A DNA stretch of 64,000 bases from NCBI GenBank assembly GCA_965657135.1, contig CBFHNF010000007.1:54714-118713 (forward strand), written 5' to 3'. This document shows positions 46,620 through 56,291 of this stretch, piece after piece. The DNA is from HIMB11 sp965657135. GTDB lineage: Bacteria; Pseudomonadota; Alphaproteobacteria; Rhodobacterales; Rhodobacteraceae. A model generated the notes under the pieces. It made no database searches. It was not told where the DNA came from and was given only the letters and a program-made list of their open reading frames with translations. How positions within the stretch are numbered: the stretch's first letter is position 1; each line of letters opens with the position of its first letter. The translations under genes were made by a program, and so were the position numbers.

Positions 46620-46991
46620 ATGAGCGAAACTCGTTTAAATTTCAAAGAAATGTGTGCGAAGTTCGACGTTACACCGCGCACATTGCGATATTACGAATAT
46701 ATCGAGCTTTTGGCACCTGAGCGCGAGGGCCGTTCGCGATTTTACGGCGCCCGAGAATTAGCGCGAATGACTCTGATTTTACGCGGTCGTAAGTTTGGCT
46801 TTCAACTAGAAGAACTACGTCAATGGCTTCAAATTTACGAAAAAGAAGGCACGCAAGCGCAGATGAATGTCTTTTTGGACATGGCAGATCGGAAGTTAGC
46901 AGAATTACGCGATCAACAGGTTCAATTGGCCGAAACCATAGAAGAATTAGAAGCGCTGCGTAATACCACGACAGAAATCGTCAAAACCTAA
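46620..46991 (+). CDS. MerR family regulator, paralogue 1
   Basis: The 123-residue product has a MerR helix-turn-helix (MCAKFDVTPRTLRYYEYIEL, LILRGRKFGFQLEELRQWLQ) and a C-terminal coiled coil (LAELRDQQVQLAETIEELEA). There is no cysteine cluster for metal binding. The start ATG 46620 is preceded by GGGGCGAAG. It lies upstream of a close paralogue and a beta-oxidation operon; LiuR-type MerR regulators control such operons, so the same role is likely here. Confidence 0.9.
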   Translation: MSETRLNFKEMCAKFDVTPRTLRYYEYIELLAPEREGRSRFYGARELARMTLILRGRKFGFQLEELRQWLQIYEKEGTQAQMNVFLDMADRKLAELRDQQVQLAETIEELEALRNTTTEIVKT

Positions 46992-46992
46992 G

Positions 46993-47049
46993 TTGACGCA
47001 ACGTTCAGCTAACGTCAACGTTAACTAGCCGTCATTTTTTTTGTATAAT
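46993..47049 (+). promoter_or_regulatory. Promoter and candidate MerR operator before the second MerR gene
   Basis: A perfect -10 TATAAT (47044-47049) lies 17 bases after TTAACT (47021-47026). Immediately upstream are the arms TTGACG (46993-46998) and CGTCAA (47013-47018) and two AACGTT copies (47000-47005, 47017-47022). This AACGT(C/T)-rich palindrome resembles MerR/LiuR-type sites. It gives the second MerR gene and the beta-oxidation genes their own promoter. Confidence 0.6.
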
Positions 47050-47082
47050 CTGAATATACCCATTCGGGAATCGGAGGAAGTT

Positions 47083-47484
47083 ATGCAAAATGACGTGATT
47101 ACGATCCGCGAAATGTGCGATCTTTTTGACGTGACACCACGCACCTTACGCTTTTACGAAGCTAAAGAATTGATAGCGCCAATCCGCGAAGGCCAAAAGC
47201 GTTTATACACCAAGCGAGATCGCGCACGGTTGAAATTGATCCTAAGAGGCAAAAAATTTGGGTTTTCGTTAGAGGAAATTCGCCAGTTATTGGAAATGTA
47301 TTACATGCAGGACCAACAGCAAACGCAAATGACCAAGACTTATGAATTAGCCAAGGTCAGGCTGCAAGAATTAAAACACCAACGTGAAGACTTAGACCGG
47401 ACGATCGAAGAATTAGAAGAACAACTTCGCTGGGGCGCCGAAGTACTAAAAGACCTGAGCACCCCAGACAACGCATCAGAATAG
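47083..47484 (+). CDS. MerR family regulator, paralogue 2
   Basis: The 133-residue product is a clear paralogue of the upstream MerR protein: MCDLFDVTPRTLRFYEAKEL, LILRGKKFGFSLEEIRQLLE, and a longer C-terminal coiled coil (LQELKHQREDLDRTIEELEE). GGAGGA precedes the ATG 47083. It lies ten bases before the first acyl-CoA dehydrogenase, so it is probably the operon's own regulator. Confidence 0.92.
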   Translation: MQNDVITIREMCDLFDVTPRTLRFYEAKELIAPIREGQKRLYTKRDRARLKLILRGKKFGFSLEEIRQLLEMYYMQDQQQTQMTKTYELAKVRLQELKHQREDLDRTIEELEEQLRWGAEVLKDLSTPDNASE

Positions 47485-47494
47485 AGGGAAATTT

Positions 47495-49276
47495 ATGCCA
47501 CACTACATCGCACCAACCAAGGATATGCAGTTCGTTTTAAACGATGTGCTGGACGTCAAAAATTCATCCATTCCAGGATACTCCGATCTAGACAGTGATT
47601 TTCTTTCGGCAATTTTGGAAGAGGCTGGAAAAATTACATCACAGGTTTTAGCACCCATAAACGCATCAGGCGATCAGCAGGGATGTCAATTTGAAAATGG
47701 TGTTGTTCGGACTCCCGATGGGTTCAAGGATGCGTTTGAACAAGTGAAAGATGGCGGCTGGACTGGAATTGACTGCGACCCGGAGTTTGGCGGTCAGGGC
47801 CTGCCCTATTTGGTCGGCACAGCGGTGGGTGAAATGTTTGCAAGTGCGAACATGGCCTTTGGGATGTATCAGGGTCTGACGCATGGTGCCTATTCTGCAA
47901 TACACGCCCACGGCACCGAGGCGCAAAAACAAATGTACCTGCCCAACATGGTTAGCTGTGACTGGACAGGCACGATGAACCTGACTGAACCACATTGTGG
48001 GACAGATCTAGGTTTAATGCGTACCAAGGCAGAGCCACAAGCAGATGGAACATACAAAATCACAGGCCAAAAAATCTTTATCTCGGCTGGTGACCACGAC
48101 CTATCGGACAATATTATCCACCTTGTTTTAGCAAAGATCCCAGGTGGCCCTGACGGGGTCAAAGGTATCTCATTGTTTATCGTCCCAAAATTCATGGTGA
48201 ATGAGGATGGGTCACTTGGGGCACGCAATGCCGTTGCCGTCGGTAAGATTGAAGAAAAAATGGGCATCCATGGAAATGCCACCTGTGTTATGAACTATGA
48301 CGGTGCAACCGGGTTTTTGTTGGGCCAAGAAAACAAGGGCATGCGTGCGATGTTCACCATGATGAACGAAGCCCGCCTTGGTGTCGGATTGCAAGGTTAT
48401 TCACAAGCTGAAGTCGCCTATCAAAATGCCGTGGCCTATGCCAAAGATCGCGTACAAGGGCGCGATGTGACGGGCGTAAAAAACCCAAATGGCCCAGCTG
48501 ATCCGCTGATCGTGCATCCCGATATTCGTCGTAATTTGATGGACCAGAAAAGCTTTGTTGAAGGCGCACGTGCCTTTACATTCTGGGGGGCATCCCTGAT
48601 CGACCAAGCCCACCGCGAAGGCGATGAGGCAGCAAATGGGTTGATCAGTTTGCTAACACCTGTGATCAAAGGGTTCCTGACGGACAAAGGCTACGAATAC
48701 GCAAGCGCCGCACAGCAGGTATACGGTGGGCATGGCTATATCGAAGAATGGGGAATGTCCCAGTTCGCACGCGACGCTCGCATCACCATGATTTACGAAG
48801 GCGCAAATGGGGTTCAGGCCTTGGATTTGGTTGGACGTAAACTGGCCCAAGATGGCGGCAAACACGTTATGGCCTTTTTCGATATGGTCAAAACCTTTGC
48901 CTCAGAAAATAAAGGGTGGAATGATGATTTTGATCGGGATTTCCTAGCCCCACTGAAAGCAGCATCCAAGGATTTACAGGCCGCAGGCATGTATTTCATG
49001 CAAAATGGAATGAAGAACCCAAACAATGCATTGGCGGGGTCGTATGACTTTATGCACATGTTCGGGCACGTTTGTTTGGGCTTGATGTGGGCGCGCATGG
49101 GCAAAGCCTCGCTTGAGGCGCTAAAGAACGGTTCCGATGACGCCGCGTTCCATGAGACAAAAGTGAAAACTGGTCGCTATTATATGGCAAGACAACTGCC
49201 CGCCACTGCCTTGCATTTGGCCCGCATCCAAAGCGGCGCAGATACAGTGATGGGACTGAGCGAAGATCAGTTTTAG
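47495..49276 (+). CDS. Acyl-CoA dehydrogenase, long form (about 590 residues)
   Basis: FAD-dependent first step of beta-oxidation. The 593-residue product has the three-domain ACAD core: TEPHCGTDLGLMRTKAEPQ near residue 160, ARITMIYEGANGVQALDLVG near 430 with the catalytic Glu of the YEG motif. A C-terminal extension of about 150 residues follows (ACAD C-terminal domain). The same architecture is found in 3-methylmercaptopropionyl-CoA dehydrogenase (DmdC), but the neighbours (thiolase, FadJ) favour general fatty acyl-CoA. It is first structural gene in the operon. Confidence 0.9.
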   Translation: MPHYIAPTKDMQFVLNDVLDVKNSSIPGYSDLDSDFLSAILEEAGKITSQVLAPINASGDQQGCQFENGVVRTPDGFKDAFEQVKDGGWTGIDCDPEFGGQGLPYLVGTAVGEMFASANMAFGMYQGLTHGAYSAIHAHGTEAQKQMYLPNMVSCDWTGTMNLTEPHCGTDLGLMRTKAEPQADGTYKITGQKIFISAGDHDLSDNIIHLVLAKIPGGPDGVKGISLFIVPKFMVNEDGSLGARNAVAVGKIEEKMGIHGNATCVMNYDGATGFLLGQENKGMRAMFTMMNEARLGVGLQGYSQAEVAYQNAVAYAKDRVQGRDVTGVKNPNGPADPLIVHPDIRRNLMDQKSFVEGARAFTFWGASLIDQAHREGDEAANGLISLLTPVIKGFLTDKGYEYASAAQQVYGGHGYIEEWGMSQFARDARITMIYEGANGVQALDLVGRKLAQDGGKHVMAFFDMVKTFASENKGWNDDFDRDFLAPLKAASKDLQAAGMYFMQNGMKNPNNALAGSYDFMHMFGHVCLGLMWARMGKASLEALKNGSDDAAFHETKVKTGRYYMARQLPATALHLARIQSGADTVMGLSEDQF

Positions 49277-49287
49277 GGAGAAACACT

Positions 49288-50451
49288 ATGGGAATGCACC
49301 ACTCGGACTGGATGACGGACGAGCATATCATGCTTGCCGACATGACACGTAAATTCATCACAGATGAATGGGAACAGCATTTTGATCGCTGGCGCAATCA
49401 AGGTGAAATGGACATTGGAACATGGCAGCAGGCTGGTGAACTTGGCCTGTTGTGCCCGTCAGTCCCAGAGGAATATGGCGGTGTAGGCGGCGATTTCGGA
49501 CACGAAGCTGTCATTCTGATAGAGGGAAGTCGCGCAAACCTTGCCAGTTGGGGGCACGGTATTCATTCAGGGATCGTTGCACATTACGTGTTAGCCTATG
49601 GAACCGAAGAACAGAAAAAACGCTGGTTGCCCAAAATGGTTAGCGGAGAATTGGTCGGTGCCTTGGCGATGACGGAACCCTCTGGCGGATCGGACGTACA
49701 ATCCATCAAAACCCGCGCTGTGAAAGAGGGAAACTCTTACCGATTATCTGGTCAAAAAACCTTTATCACCAATGGTCAGCATGCGAACCTAATTATTGTG
49801 GCAGCAAAAACAGACCCCAGCCAAGGTGCAAAAGGCACTTCATTGGTGGTGGTTGAAACTGATGGTGCAGAAGGGTTCACGCGTGGTCGCAACCTTGACA
49901 AAATTGGCCTAAAAGCAGGTGATACGTCAGAGCTGTTTTTTGATAATGTCGAAATCGTCCCTGAAAATATTTTAGGCGGCGAAGAGGGACGCGGATTTTA
50001 TCAAATGATGCAACAGCTACCTCAGGAACGATTGATTATCGGATGCGGCGCTGTGGGCGCAATGGAGGGTGCGATCGAACGCACATTAGCCTACTGCAAT
50101 GAACGCGAGGCCTTTGGAAATTCATTGATGCAATTCCAAAATACACGCTTTCAATTGGCAGAAGCCCAAACGAAAACTGTAGTATCACGGGCCTTTCTGG
50201 ATGAATGCATTCGAGAACACTTAAAGGGCGAACTATCCGTCGAAAAGGCGGCGATGGCAAAATATTGGCTATCTGACACACAAGGTGAAGTTCTGGATAT
50301 CTGTCTACAAATGCATGGCGGATATGGCTTTATGCAGGAATATGCAGTCGCCGAAATGTGGACCGATGCGCGTGTTCAACGCATTTATGGCGGCACGAAC
50401 GAGATCATGAAAGAACTGATTGCGCGTGGTTTTGTTGAGAAAAAGAAGTAA
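49288..50451 (+). CDS. Acyl-CoA dehydrogenase, LCAD-like
   Basis: The 387-residue product has the standard ACAD core: AMTEPSGGSDVQSIKTRA near residue 130, and RIYGGTNEIMKELIAR at the C-terminus. The usual MCAD Glu of the YEGT motif is Gly here. LPQERLIIG near residue 250 matches the LCAD/isovaleryl type, in which the catalytic Glu sits on that helix. It starts 12 bases after the first dehydrogenase with GGGAG upstream. The two likely divide substrates by chain length or branching. Confidence 0.92.
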   Translation: MGMHHSDWMTDEHIMLADMTRKFITDEWEQHFDRWRNQGEMDIGTWQQAGELGLLCPSVPEEYGGVGGDFGHEAVILIEGSRANLASWGHGIHSGIVAHYVLAYGTEEQKKRWLPKMVSGELVGALAMTEPSGGSDVQSIKTRAVKEGNSYRLSGQKTFITNGQHANLIIVAAKTDPSQGAKGTSLVVVETDGAEGFTRGRNLDKIGLKAGDTSELFFDNVEIVPENILGGEEGRGFYQMMQQLPQERLIIGCGAVGAMEGAIERTLAYCNEREAFGNSLMQFQNTRFQLAEAQTKTVVSRAFLDECIREHLKGELSVEKAAMAKYWLSDTQGEVLDICLQMHGGYGFMQEYAVAEMWTDARVQRIYGGTNEIMKELIARGFVEKKK

Positions 50452-50487
50452 CGCGTACCTTTGGGTTGCGCAGATTGGACCAAGACA

Positions 50488-51126
50488 ATGACAATTAAGC
50501 TCTACTGCTTTGGCGAAAGCGGACATTCATACAAGGCTGCCCTCACGCTTAACATGATGGGTTTAGACTGGGACGCTATCAAGGTTGATTTCTTTGCTGG
50601 CGAAACACGCAGTGATGCCTATCGCAACGAAGTAAATGCGTTGGGTGAAGCACCCGTGCTGGTGGACGGTGATATAAAGCTGACCCAGTCAGGTGTCATC
50701 CAACAGTATTTGGTCGAAAAAACCGGAAAGTTTGGAGGCCAAACCAAAGAAGAAGAGCGTGAAGTGTTGCGTTGGATTTTGTGGGACAATCATAAACTTT
50801 CGTCGATGGCCGGTGTGACGCGGTTTTTGATGAATTTCTTGCCTCCTGAAAAACAACCCAAGGAAACCATCGCATTCATGCAAGGTCGACTAAAGGGCGC
50901 CTATCAGATTCTAGATAAACACCTAGAAGGGCGCGATTGGATTGCAGGTCAGGGTGTCACCATCGCGGATATGACATGCTGCGGATATCTATATTATCCT
51001 GAACCCTTTGGATTTGAGCGTGCTGAATGGCCAAACGTTGATGCTTGGTTAACCAGACTATCCCAACAACCCGGATGGAAGGCGCCGTATGATTTGATGC
51101 CCGGCAATCCATCTGAACGCGCATAA
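50488..51126 (+). CDS. Glutathione S-transferase family protein
   Basis: The 212-residue product has an N-terminal thioredoxin-like domain (KLYCFGESGHSYKAALTLNM, GEAPVLVDGDIKLTQSGVIQ) and an all-helical C-terminal domain (GQGVTIADMTCCGYL near 155). The start at ATG 50488 begins the first beta strand. The substrate is unknown; its place inside the operon suggests a role with acyl-CoA or lipid-derived electrophiles. Confidence 0.88.
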   Translation: MTIKLYCFGESGHSYKAALTLNMMGLDWDAIKVDFFAGETRSDAYRNEVNALGEAPVLVDGDIKLTQSGVIQQYLVEKTGKFGGQTKEEEREVLRWILWDNHKLSSMAGVTRFLMNFLPPEKQPKETIAFMQGRLKGAYQILDKHLEGRDWIAGQGVTIADMTCCGYLYYPEPFGFERAEWPNVDAWLTRLSQQPGWKAPYDLMPGNPSERA

Positions 51127-51139
51127 TTGGAGAAAATTG

Positions 51140-52351
51140 ATGAAAGATGTTTACATTTTTGACGCCATTCGCACCCCGCGTGGCAAGGGACGCAAAGATG
51201 GCGCATTGCACGAAGTATCCGCACTTAACCTTGCGACCAGCGTGTTAAATGAAATCAAGTCGCGTAACGCACTTGAAGGTCACGCCGTCGAAGATGTGAT
51301 TTTGGGAAATGTCACCCAAGTGGGCGAGCAAGGCGCATGTCTGGCACGCACAGCCGTTTTGAATTCAGACTTGGACGAGGCGATCCCAGGTCTGGCAATC
51401 AATCGATTTTGCGCCAGCGGCCTAGAGGCGGTAAACCTTGCCTCTAACCAGATCGCAGGTGGTGCAGGATCTGGCTACATCGCGGGTGGCGTTGAAAGCA
51501 TGAGCCGCGTTCCCATGTTGTCAGATGGCGGCGCAGTGGGTGTTGACCCCAGCTTTACCTTTGACAACTATTTCGTTCCCCAAGGGATCGGCGCAGATAT
51601 TATTGCGACCGAATATGGTTTCACGCGTGATATGGCAGACGAAATGGCCGTCGAAAGCCAGCGTCGTGCCAAAGCCGCATGGGATGATAATCGATTTGCA
51701 AATTCTGTTGTTCCCGTGCGTGATGTGAACGGATTGACCATTCTGGATCATGATGAATACATGCGCCCTGAAACAAATATGCAAAGCCTCGGTGCGCTCA
51801 AGCCCGCATTCAAAGAACAAGGTGAAGTGATGCCTGGTTTTGATGCAATTGCATTGATGAAATATCCACACCTAGAGCGCATCAACCATATCCACCATGC
51901 AGGCAACAGTTCTGGCATCGTGGATGGTGCAGCAGTTGTTTTGCTGGGTGATAAGGAATTTGGCGAACGCTGGGGCCTAACACCACGCGCGCGCATCAAA
52001 GCAACCGCCAAAATCGGCACCGATCCAACTATCATGCTCACTGGTCCTGTCCCAGTGACACAAAAAATTCTGCGCGATACAGGCATGGCAATTTCAGACA
52101 TCGATTTGTTCGAAGTGAATGAGGCCTTTGCATCCGTTGTTATGCGCTTTGAGCAAGCTTTTGATGTTGATCATGATCGGGTGAATGTGAATGGCGGTTC
52201 AATCGCAATGGGCCACCCCTTGGGTGCTACAGGCGCAATGATCCTTGGAACATTGCTGGATGAAATGGAACGCTCTGATCGCGAAACCGGTTTGGCCACT
52301 TTGTGTATTGGGTCAGGCATGGGCGCCGCAACAATCATTGAACGCGTGTAA
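51140..52351 (+). CDS. fadA: Acetyl-CoA C-acyltransferase (thiolase) FadA-type
   Basis: Last step of beta-oxidation. The 403-residue product has the acyl-binding Cys in NRFCASGLEAVNLASNQ near residue 92. It also has GGVESMSRVP, the catalytic NGGSIAMGHPLGATGA, and the second Cys in LCIGSGMGAA. ATG 51140 has GGAG nine bases upstream. It lies directly before fadJ, as in typical fad operons. Confidence 0.93.
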   Translation: MKDVYIFDAIRTPRGKGRKDGALHEVSALNLATSVLNEIKSRNALEGHAVEDVILGNVTQVGEQGACLARTAVLNSDLDEAIPGLAINRFCASGLEAVNLASNQIAGGAGSGYIAGGVESMSRVPMLSDGGAVGVDPSFTFDNYFVPQGIGADIIATEYGFTRDMADEMAVESQRRAKAAWDDNRFANSVVPVRDVNGLTILDHDEYMRPETNMQSLGALKPAFKEQGEVMPGFDAIALMKYPHLERINHIHHAGNSSGIVDGAAVVLLGDKEFGERWGLTPRARIKATAKIGTDPTIMLTGPVPVTQKILRDTGMAISDIDLFEVNEAFASVVMRFEQAFDVDHDRVNVNGGSIAMGHPLGATGAMILGTLLDEMERSDRETGLATLCIGSGMGAATIIERV

Positions 52352-52363
52352 GGATTGAAAACA

Positions 52364-54562
52364 ATGACAGATTTCACAATGAGCACAGATGCAGATGGCA
52401 TCGCTGTTATTTCATGGGATTGTCCTGACAAATCGATGAACGTTCTAAATTGGGATTCACTGCGCATGCTAGATGGACTGATCGAACAGGTGATCGCAGA
52501 CGAAACAATCAAAGGCGCGATTATCACATCGGGCAAAAAAGATTTCGCCGCTGGTATGGATTTAAATGTCTTGGCAGATTTACGAAACGCATCTGGCGAC
52601 AATCCTGCGCAGGGTATTTTTGATGGTGTTATGCAGATGCACCACATTCTTCGCAAAATTGAACGCGCAGGCATGGATGTCAAAACCAATAAGGGTGGCA
52701 AACCAATTGTATCGGTGCTGCCGGGAACTGCATTGGGCATCGGGCTTGAAATCCCATTGGCAACGCACCGCATTTTTGCGGCCAACAATCCCAAGGCTAA
52801 AATTGGCCTACCCGAAATTCTTGTTGGGATTTTCCCGGGCGCTGGCGGCACAACGCGTTTGATCCGCAAATTGGGGGCGATGGCCGCTTCTCCCTATTTG
52901 CTTGAAGGTAAAACACTTGCCCCCGCCAAAGCAAAGGGCGCGGGCATCATTGATGTTGTCAGCGATGATCCAATGTCAGAGGCGCGTGAGTTTATCTTGA
53001 ATGCGACTGACGCCGACATCGTCAAACCATGGGACCAAAAGGGATATAAAATGCCCGGTGGCACACCCTACACACCCTCTGGGTTCATGACATTTGTGGG
53101 TGCATCTGCAATGGTGAATGGCAAAACTAAGGGTGCATTTCCTGCGGCCAAAGCATTGCTGAGCGCCGTTTATGAAGGTGCTTTGGTTCCCTTTGATACC
53201 GCACTGAAAATCGAGGCGCGTTGGTTTACTAATATTATGATGAACCCAACCTCTTCCGCAATGATCCGCAGCTTGTTTATCAACAAAGGTGCGTTGGAAA
53301 AAGGCGCAGTTCGTCCAGCAGGTATTGAGGATCAAAGCGTTAAGAAAGTTGGCGTTTTGGGCGCGGGTATGATGGGAGCTGGCATCGCACTTGTTTCGGC
53401 GCAGGCAGGGATGGAGGTTGTGTTGATCGACCAATCTCAGGAAAGTGCTGATCGCGGCAAAGCCTATAGCGCCACCTATATGGACAAGGGTATCAAACGT
53501 GGCAAAGCCACCGAGGAAAAGAAACAGGCCCTGTTGGATCGCATCACAGCAACAACAGATTATGCTGCGCTTTCAGATGCTGATCTGATCATCGAGGCGG
53601 TTTTTGAGGATCCAAAAATCAAGGCCGAAGTCACCGCCGCCGTAGAAGCGGTGATACCCGAAGACTGCATTTTCGCATCAAACACTTCAACCTTGCCAAT
53701 CACAGAGCTGGCAAAGGCGTCCAAACGCTCTGATCAATTCATCGGGATCCACTTCTTTAGTCCTGTTGAAAAAATGCTGCTGGTTGAAATCATCCGCGGT
53801 AAAGAAACCGGCGATCGCGCGGTTGCCAAGGCCTTGGATTACGTGCGACAAATCCGCAAAACCCCAATCGTTGTGAATGATGCGCGCTTCTTTTATGCCA
53901 ACCGCTGCATCATTCCATACATCAACGAAGGCATCCGCATGGTGGCAGAGGGCGTCTCTCCCGCATTGATCGACAATGCGGCACGTATGATGGGATTCCC
54001 CGTTGGACCGTTGCAGTTGGTTGACGAAACATCCATTGATCTGGGCGCAAAAATTGCACGTGCGACCAAGGCTGCGATGGGCGATGCCTATCCCGATGGC
54101 GCTGTGGATGATGTCATTTTCTGGATGGAAGGCCAAGGACGCATGGGTCGTAAAGCCAATGCAGGCTTTTTTGCCTATGATGAAGCAGGCAAGCGCCAAG
54201 GATACTGGGACGGGTTGGCCACGCAGTACCCGCGCATGTCAGAGCAACCCTCGCTGACAGACGTGCAACACCGTCTGATGTTTGTACAGGCACTTGAAGC
54301 TGTACGCGCACTTGAGGAAGGCGTGCTGATGGACATTCGCGAAGGCGATGTTGGCGCAATCCTAGGCTGGGGCTTCGCACCCGCAACGGGTGGCCCATTA
54401 AGTTGGCTTGACATGTTAGGATCGGCCTATGCGGCGGAACGGTGTGATCAATTGGTTGCAGCGTACGGTGATCGCTTTGCCTGCCCAGACCTACTGCGCG
54501 ACATGGCAAGCAATGGTCAAAGTTTCTATGGCCGATTTGATCCAGACGAAAAAGCCGCCTAA
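52364..54562 (+). CDS. fadJ: FadJ/FadB-type multifunctional beta-oxidation enzyme
   Basis: Enoyl-CoA hydratase plus 3-hydroxyacyl-CoA dehydrogenase in one chain. The 732-residue product has an N-terminal crotonase domain with both catalytic Glu positions (LGIGLE and GLPEILVGIFPGAGGTTR, about residues 120-160). The C-terminal NAD domain starts at VGVLGAGMMGAGIALVSAQA, with the catalytic His in GIHFFSPVEKMLLVEII. Two HCDH C-terminal repeats follow. The start ATG 52364 has AAGGA nine bases upstream. It ends the operon at a terminator. Confidence 0.94.
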   Translation: MTDFTMSTDADGIAVISWDCPDKSMNVLNWDSLRMLDGLIEQVIADETIKGAIITSGKKDFAAGMDLNVLADLRNASGDNPAQGIFDGVMQMHHILRKIERAGMDVKTNKGGKPIVSVLPGTALGIGLEIPLATHRIFAANNPKAKIGLPEILVGIFPGAGGTTRLIRKLGAMAASPYLLEGKTLAPAKAKGAGIIDVVSDDPMSEAREFILNATDADIVKPWDQKGYKMPGGTPYTPSGFMTFVGASAMVNGKTKGAFPAAKALLSAVYEGALVPFDTALKIEARWFTNIMMNPTSSAMIRSLFINKGALEKGAVRPAGIEDQSVKKVGVLGAGMMGAGIALVSAQAGMEVVLIDQSQESADRGKAYSATYMDKGIKRGKATEEKKQALLDRITATTDYAALSDADLIIEAVFEDPKIKAEVTAAVEAVIPEDCIFASNTSTLPITELAKASKRSDQFIGIHFFSPVEKMLLVEIIRGKETGDRAVAKALDYVRQIRKTPIVVNDARFFYANRCIIPYINEGIRMVAEGVSPALIDNAARMMGFPVGPLQLVDETSIDLGAKIARATKAAMGDAYPDGAVDDVIFWMEGQGRMGRKANAGFFAYDEAGKRQGYWDGLATQYPRMSEQPSLTDVQHRLMFVQALEAVRALEEGVLMDIREGDVGAILGWGFAPATGGPLSWLDMLGSAYAAERCDQLVAAYGDRFACPDLLRDMASNGQSFYGRFDPDEKAA

Positions 54563-54578
54563 CGCGGATGAAACCTAC

Positions 54579-54612
54579 AACGCCGCTCCACACTTGGGGC
54601 GGCGTTTTTTTT
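54579..54612 (+). terminator. Terminator of the beta-oxidation operon
   Basis: Stem AACGCCGC (54579-54586) / GCGGCGTT (54599-54606) followed by a T-tract of eight (54605-54612), 17 bases after the fadJ stop. Confidence 0.9.
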
Positions 54613-54634
54613 GACCGAGTGGTCAACTTTTAAA

Positions 54635-55279
54635 TTAAAACGCGTAGTCAAACATTTCGATATCAAGCTGGCATATGCGCGCAACATGGTCCCGCAACGT
54701 ATCCGTGTAATAGACTCGATAATCGGCATCGCGGTTTGATGCATTCGAATGACCCAATGTCAGTCGAAGTCCAAGGTGCTTTTCCAACTGCGAAAGATCT
54801 GCATTGATGTGTTCCAATCGCAGATATAAATCACAGTAATTTTGCCCACTCGGTCCTTGCACATAGCTTTGATAGGGGGCAGCATGAATGGGTTGCCAGA
54901 CCGTTGGATGCATCAAAAAATCGGCAAACTCATAGGCGCAGGCGGCCGCAATAACAGGGTGATCAAAGGTTTGAGTTTGGGCCCAGTGATAATAGCTTAC
55001 CATTCGATCCCATGGGTTACGCACAATGGTAAACACAAAATAGTCATCCATCTGTGACGCGTCCACAATCCCATCAATATCGCGCAATGTGCTGTGTTTC
55101 CACAATCGACCTGCAGCAGTCAAATCAGATAACCGATTGCGTCGGTTCTTTGCCTTTGGTGTATCGCCAACAAGAATATCGTCGGCCTTGGCACGCGCCT
55201 CAAGCGCAAGTGTCAAAGATGTGCCCCCCGTTTTGGGGGCGTGCACAAAAATATATCGCCGTCCATGTGATATAATCAT
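54635..55279 (-). CDS. Sulfotransferase family protein
   Basis: The 214-residue product has the PAPS-binding motifs of sulfotransferases: FVHAPKTGGTSLTLALEAR (5'-phosphosulfate loop, residues about 11-29) and VRNPWDRMVSYYHWAQ (3'-phosphate motif near 87). It resembles the sulfotransferase family 2 found in roseobacters. The acceptor is unknown. It lies nine bases after the DMT exporter gene on the same strand. Confidence 0.88.
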   Translation of the reverse strand: MIISHGRRYIFVHAPKTGGTSLTLALEARAKADDILVGDTPKAKNRRNRLSDLTAAGRLWKHSTLRDIDGIVDASQMDDYFVFTIVRNPWDRMVSYYHWAQTQTFDHPVIAAACAYEFADFLMHPTVWQPIHAAPYQSYVQGPSGQNYCDLYLRLEHINADLSQLEKHLGLRLTLGHSNASNRDADYRVYYTDTLRDHVARICQLDIEMFDYAF

Positions 55280-55288
55280 AACGCAGTC

Positions 55289-56209
55289 TTAGGCGATTTC
55301 ACGCCCCGAGCGAAGAACAATAATCACCCCACCGAATATAATCATTGCAAAACCGATGCCCTGCCAAAAATCCACCGTCTGGCCAAATAAAACCAACGCA
55401 AAGACACTGCCAAATAAAAATACAGAATATTCAAATATTGCGACAAAGGATGCCTCGCCTACTTGGTAAGCGCGCGTCAACAAGCCAACTCCAATAAGCG
55501 ATCCCCATGCCTGCAGCAGTAATATCCACCATGTTGGCCACCACTCAGTTGTCCATGGTCGCACGATAAACCCTGCGTTCCCTTCTGGAACCACGGGATC
55601 AATGATTGCAAGCGACATCAGCGCAAAGGCTGCTAGCACGAATTGCATGCAAAAAAGGCCAGCAAGCATGGTGCTAGGGCTTTCTTGGCTACAGTAATCA
55701 CGCGTTACGATCGCCCCCATGGCCCAAAACAATCCCGCAACAATGGGCATTGCAGAAGCATAAGAAAACTGATCCCCCAAGATGTCCAAAACCATCAATG
55801 CACCACAGAAAGACACACAGACTGCAAACCATTGCATACGCGACACCGGAATGCCCCGGAACAGCGCCGTGAACAAAAGCACCCAGATCGGTGATGTGAA
55901 AAGCCCCGCCAAAGCCTGCGACAAGGGGATGAACCCAAGTGCGCCGAAATACCACATCATGCCAAATGCGATCAGCGTGCTGCGCAGCAAAACAGGTTTC
56001 CAGTGCTTTGGACGGATCGAAATCACACCCAACATGGATAACAAAATCAGCGTTGGGACTGCGATTAACGTACGCTGGATCTGAAATTGCCACAGCCCAA
56101 TCACCTCAGCCATTGGACCGATAAAATTGTCAATAAAGCCAATGACAGCCATACCGCCAATCATTAACCATGCACCGCGAGTGTTTTGCGCAGAATTTAA
56201 ATTGCTCAT
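55289..56209 (-). CDS. DMT superfamily (EamA) transporter
   Basis: The 306-residue product has about ten transmembrane helices in two EamA repeats (MIGGMAVIGFIDNFIG at the start, LGFIPLSQALAGLFTSPIWV in the first repeat). The substrate is unknown; many relatives export metabolites. The start ATG 56207-56209 is preferred over an in-frame TTG seven codons upstream. Confidence 0.88.
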   Translation of the reverse strand: MSNLNSAQNTRGAWLMIGGMAVIGFIDNFIGPMAEVIGLWQFQIQRTLIAVPTLILLSMLGVISIRPKHWKPVLLRSTLIAFGMMWYFGALGFIPLSQALAGLFTSPIWVLLFTALFRGIPVSRMQWFAVCVSFCGALMVLDILGDQFSYASAMPIVAGLFWAMGAIVTRDYCSQESPSTMLAGLFCMQFVLAAFALMSLAIIDPVVPEGNAGFIVRPWTTEWWPTWWILLLQAWGSLIGVGLLTRAYQVGEASFVAIFEYSVFLFGSVFALVLFGQTVDFWQGIGFAMIIFGGVIIVLRSGREIA

Positions 56210-56291
56210 GGGGCTTTTCTTTTCATGCAAACACAGCGTAAATCTATCGCCAAACCGACACTTTTTGTAATGAATGCACGATGGAGGACCT

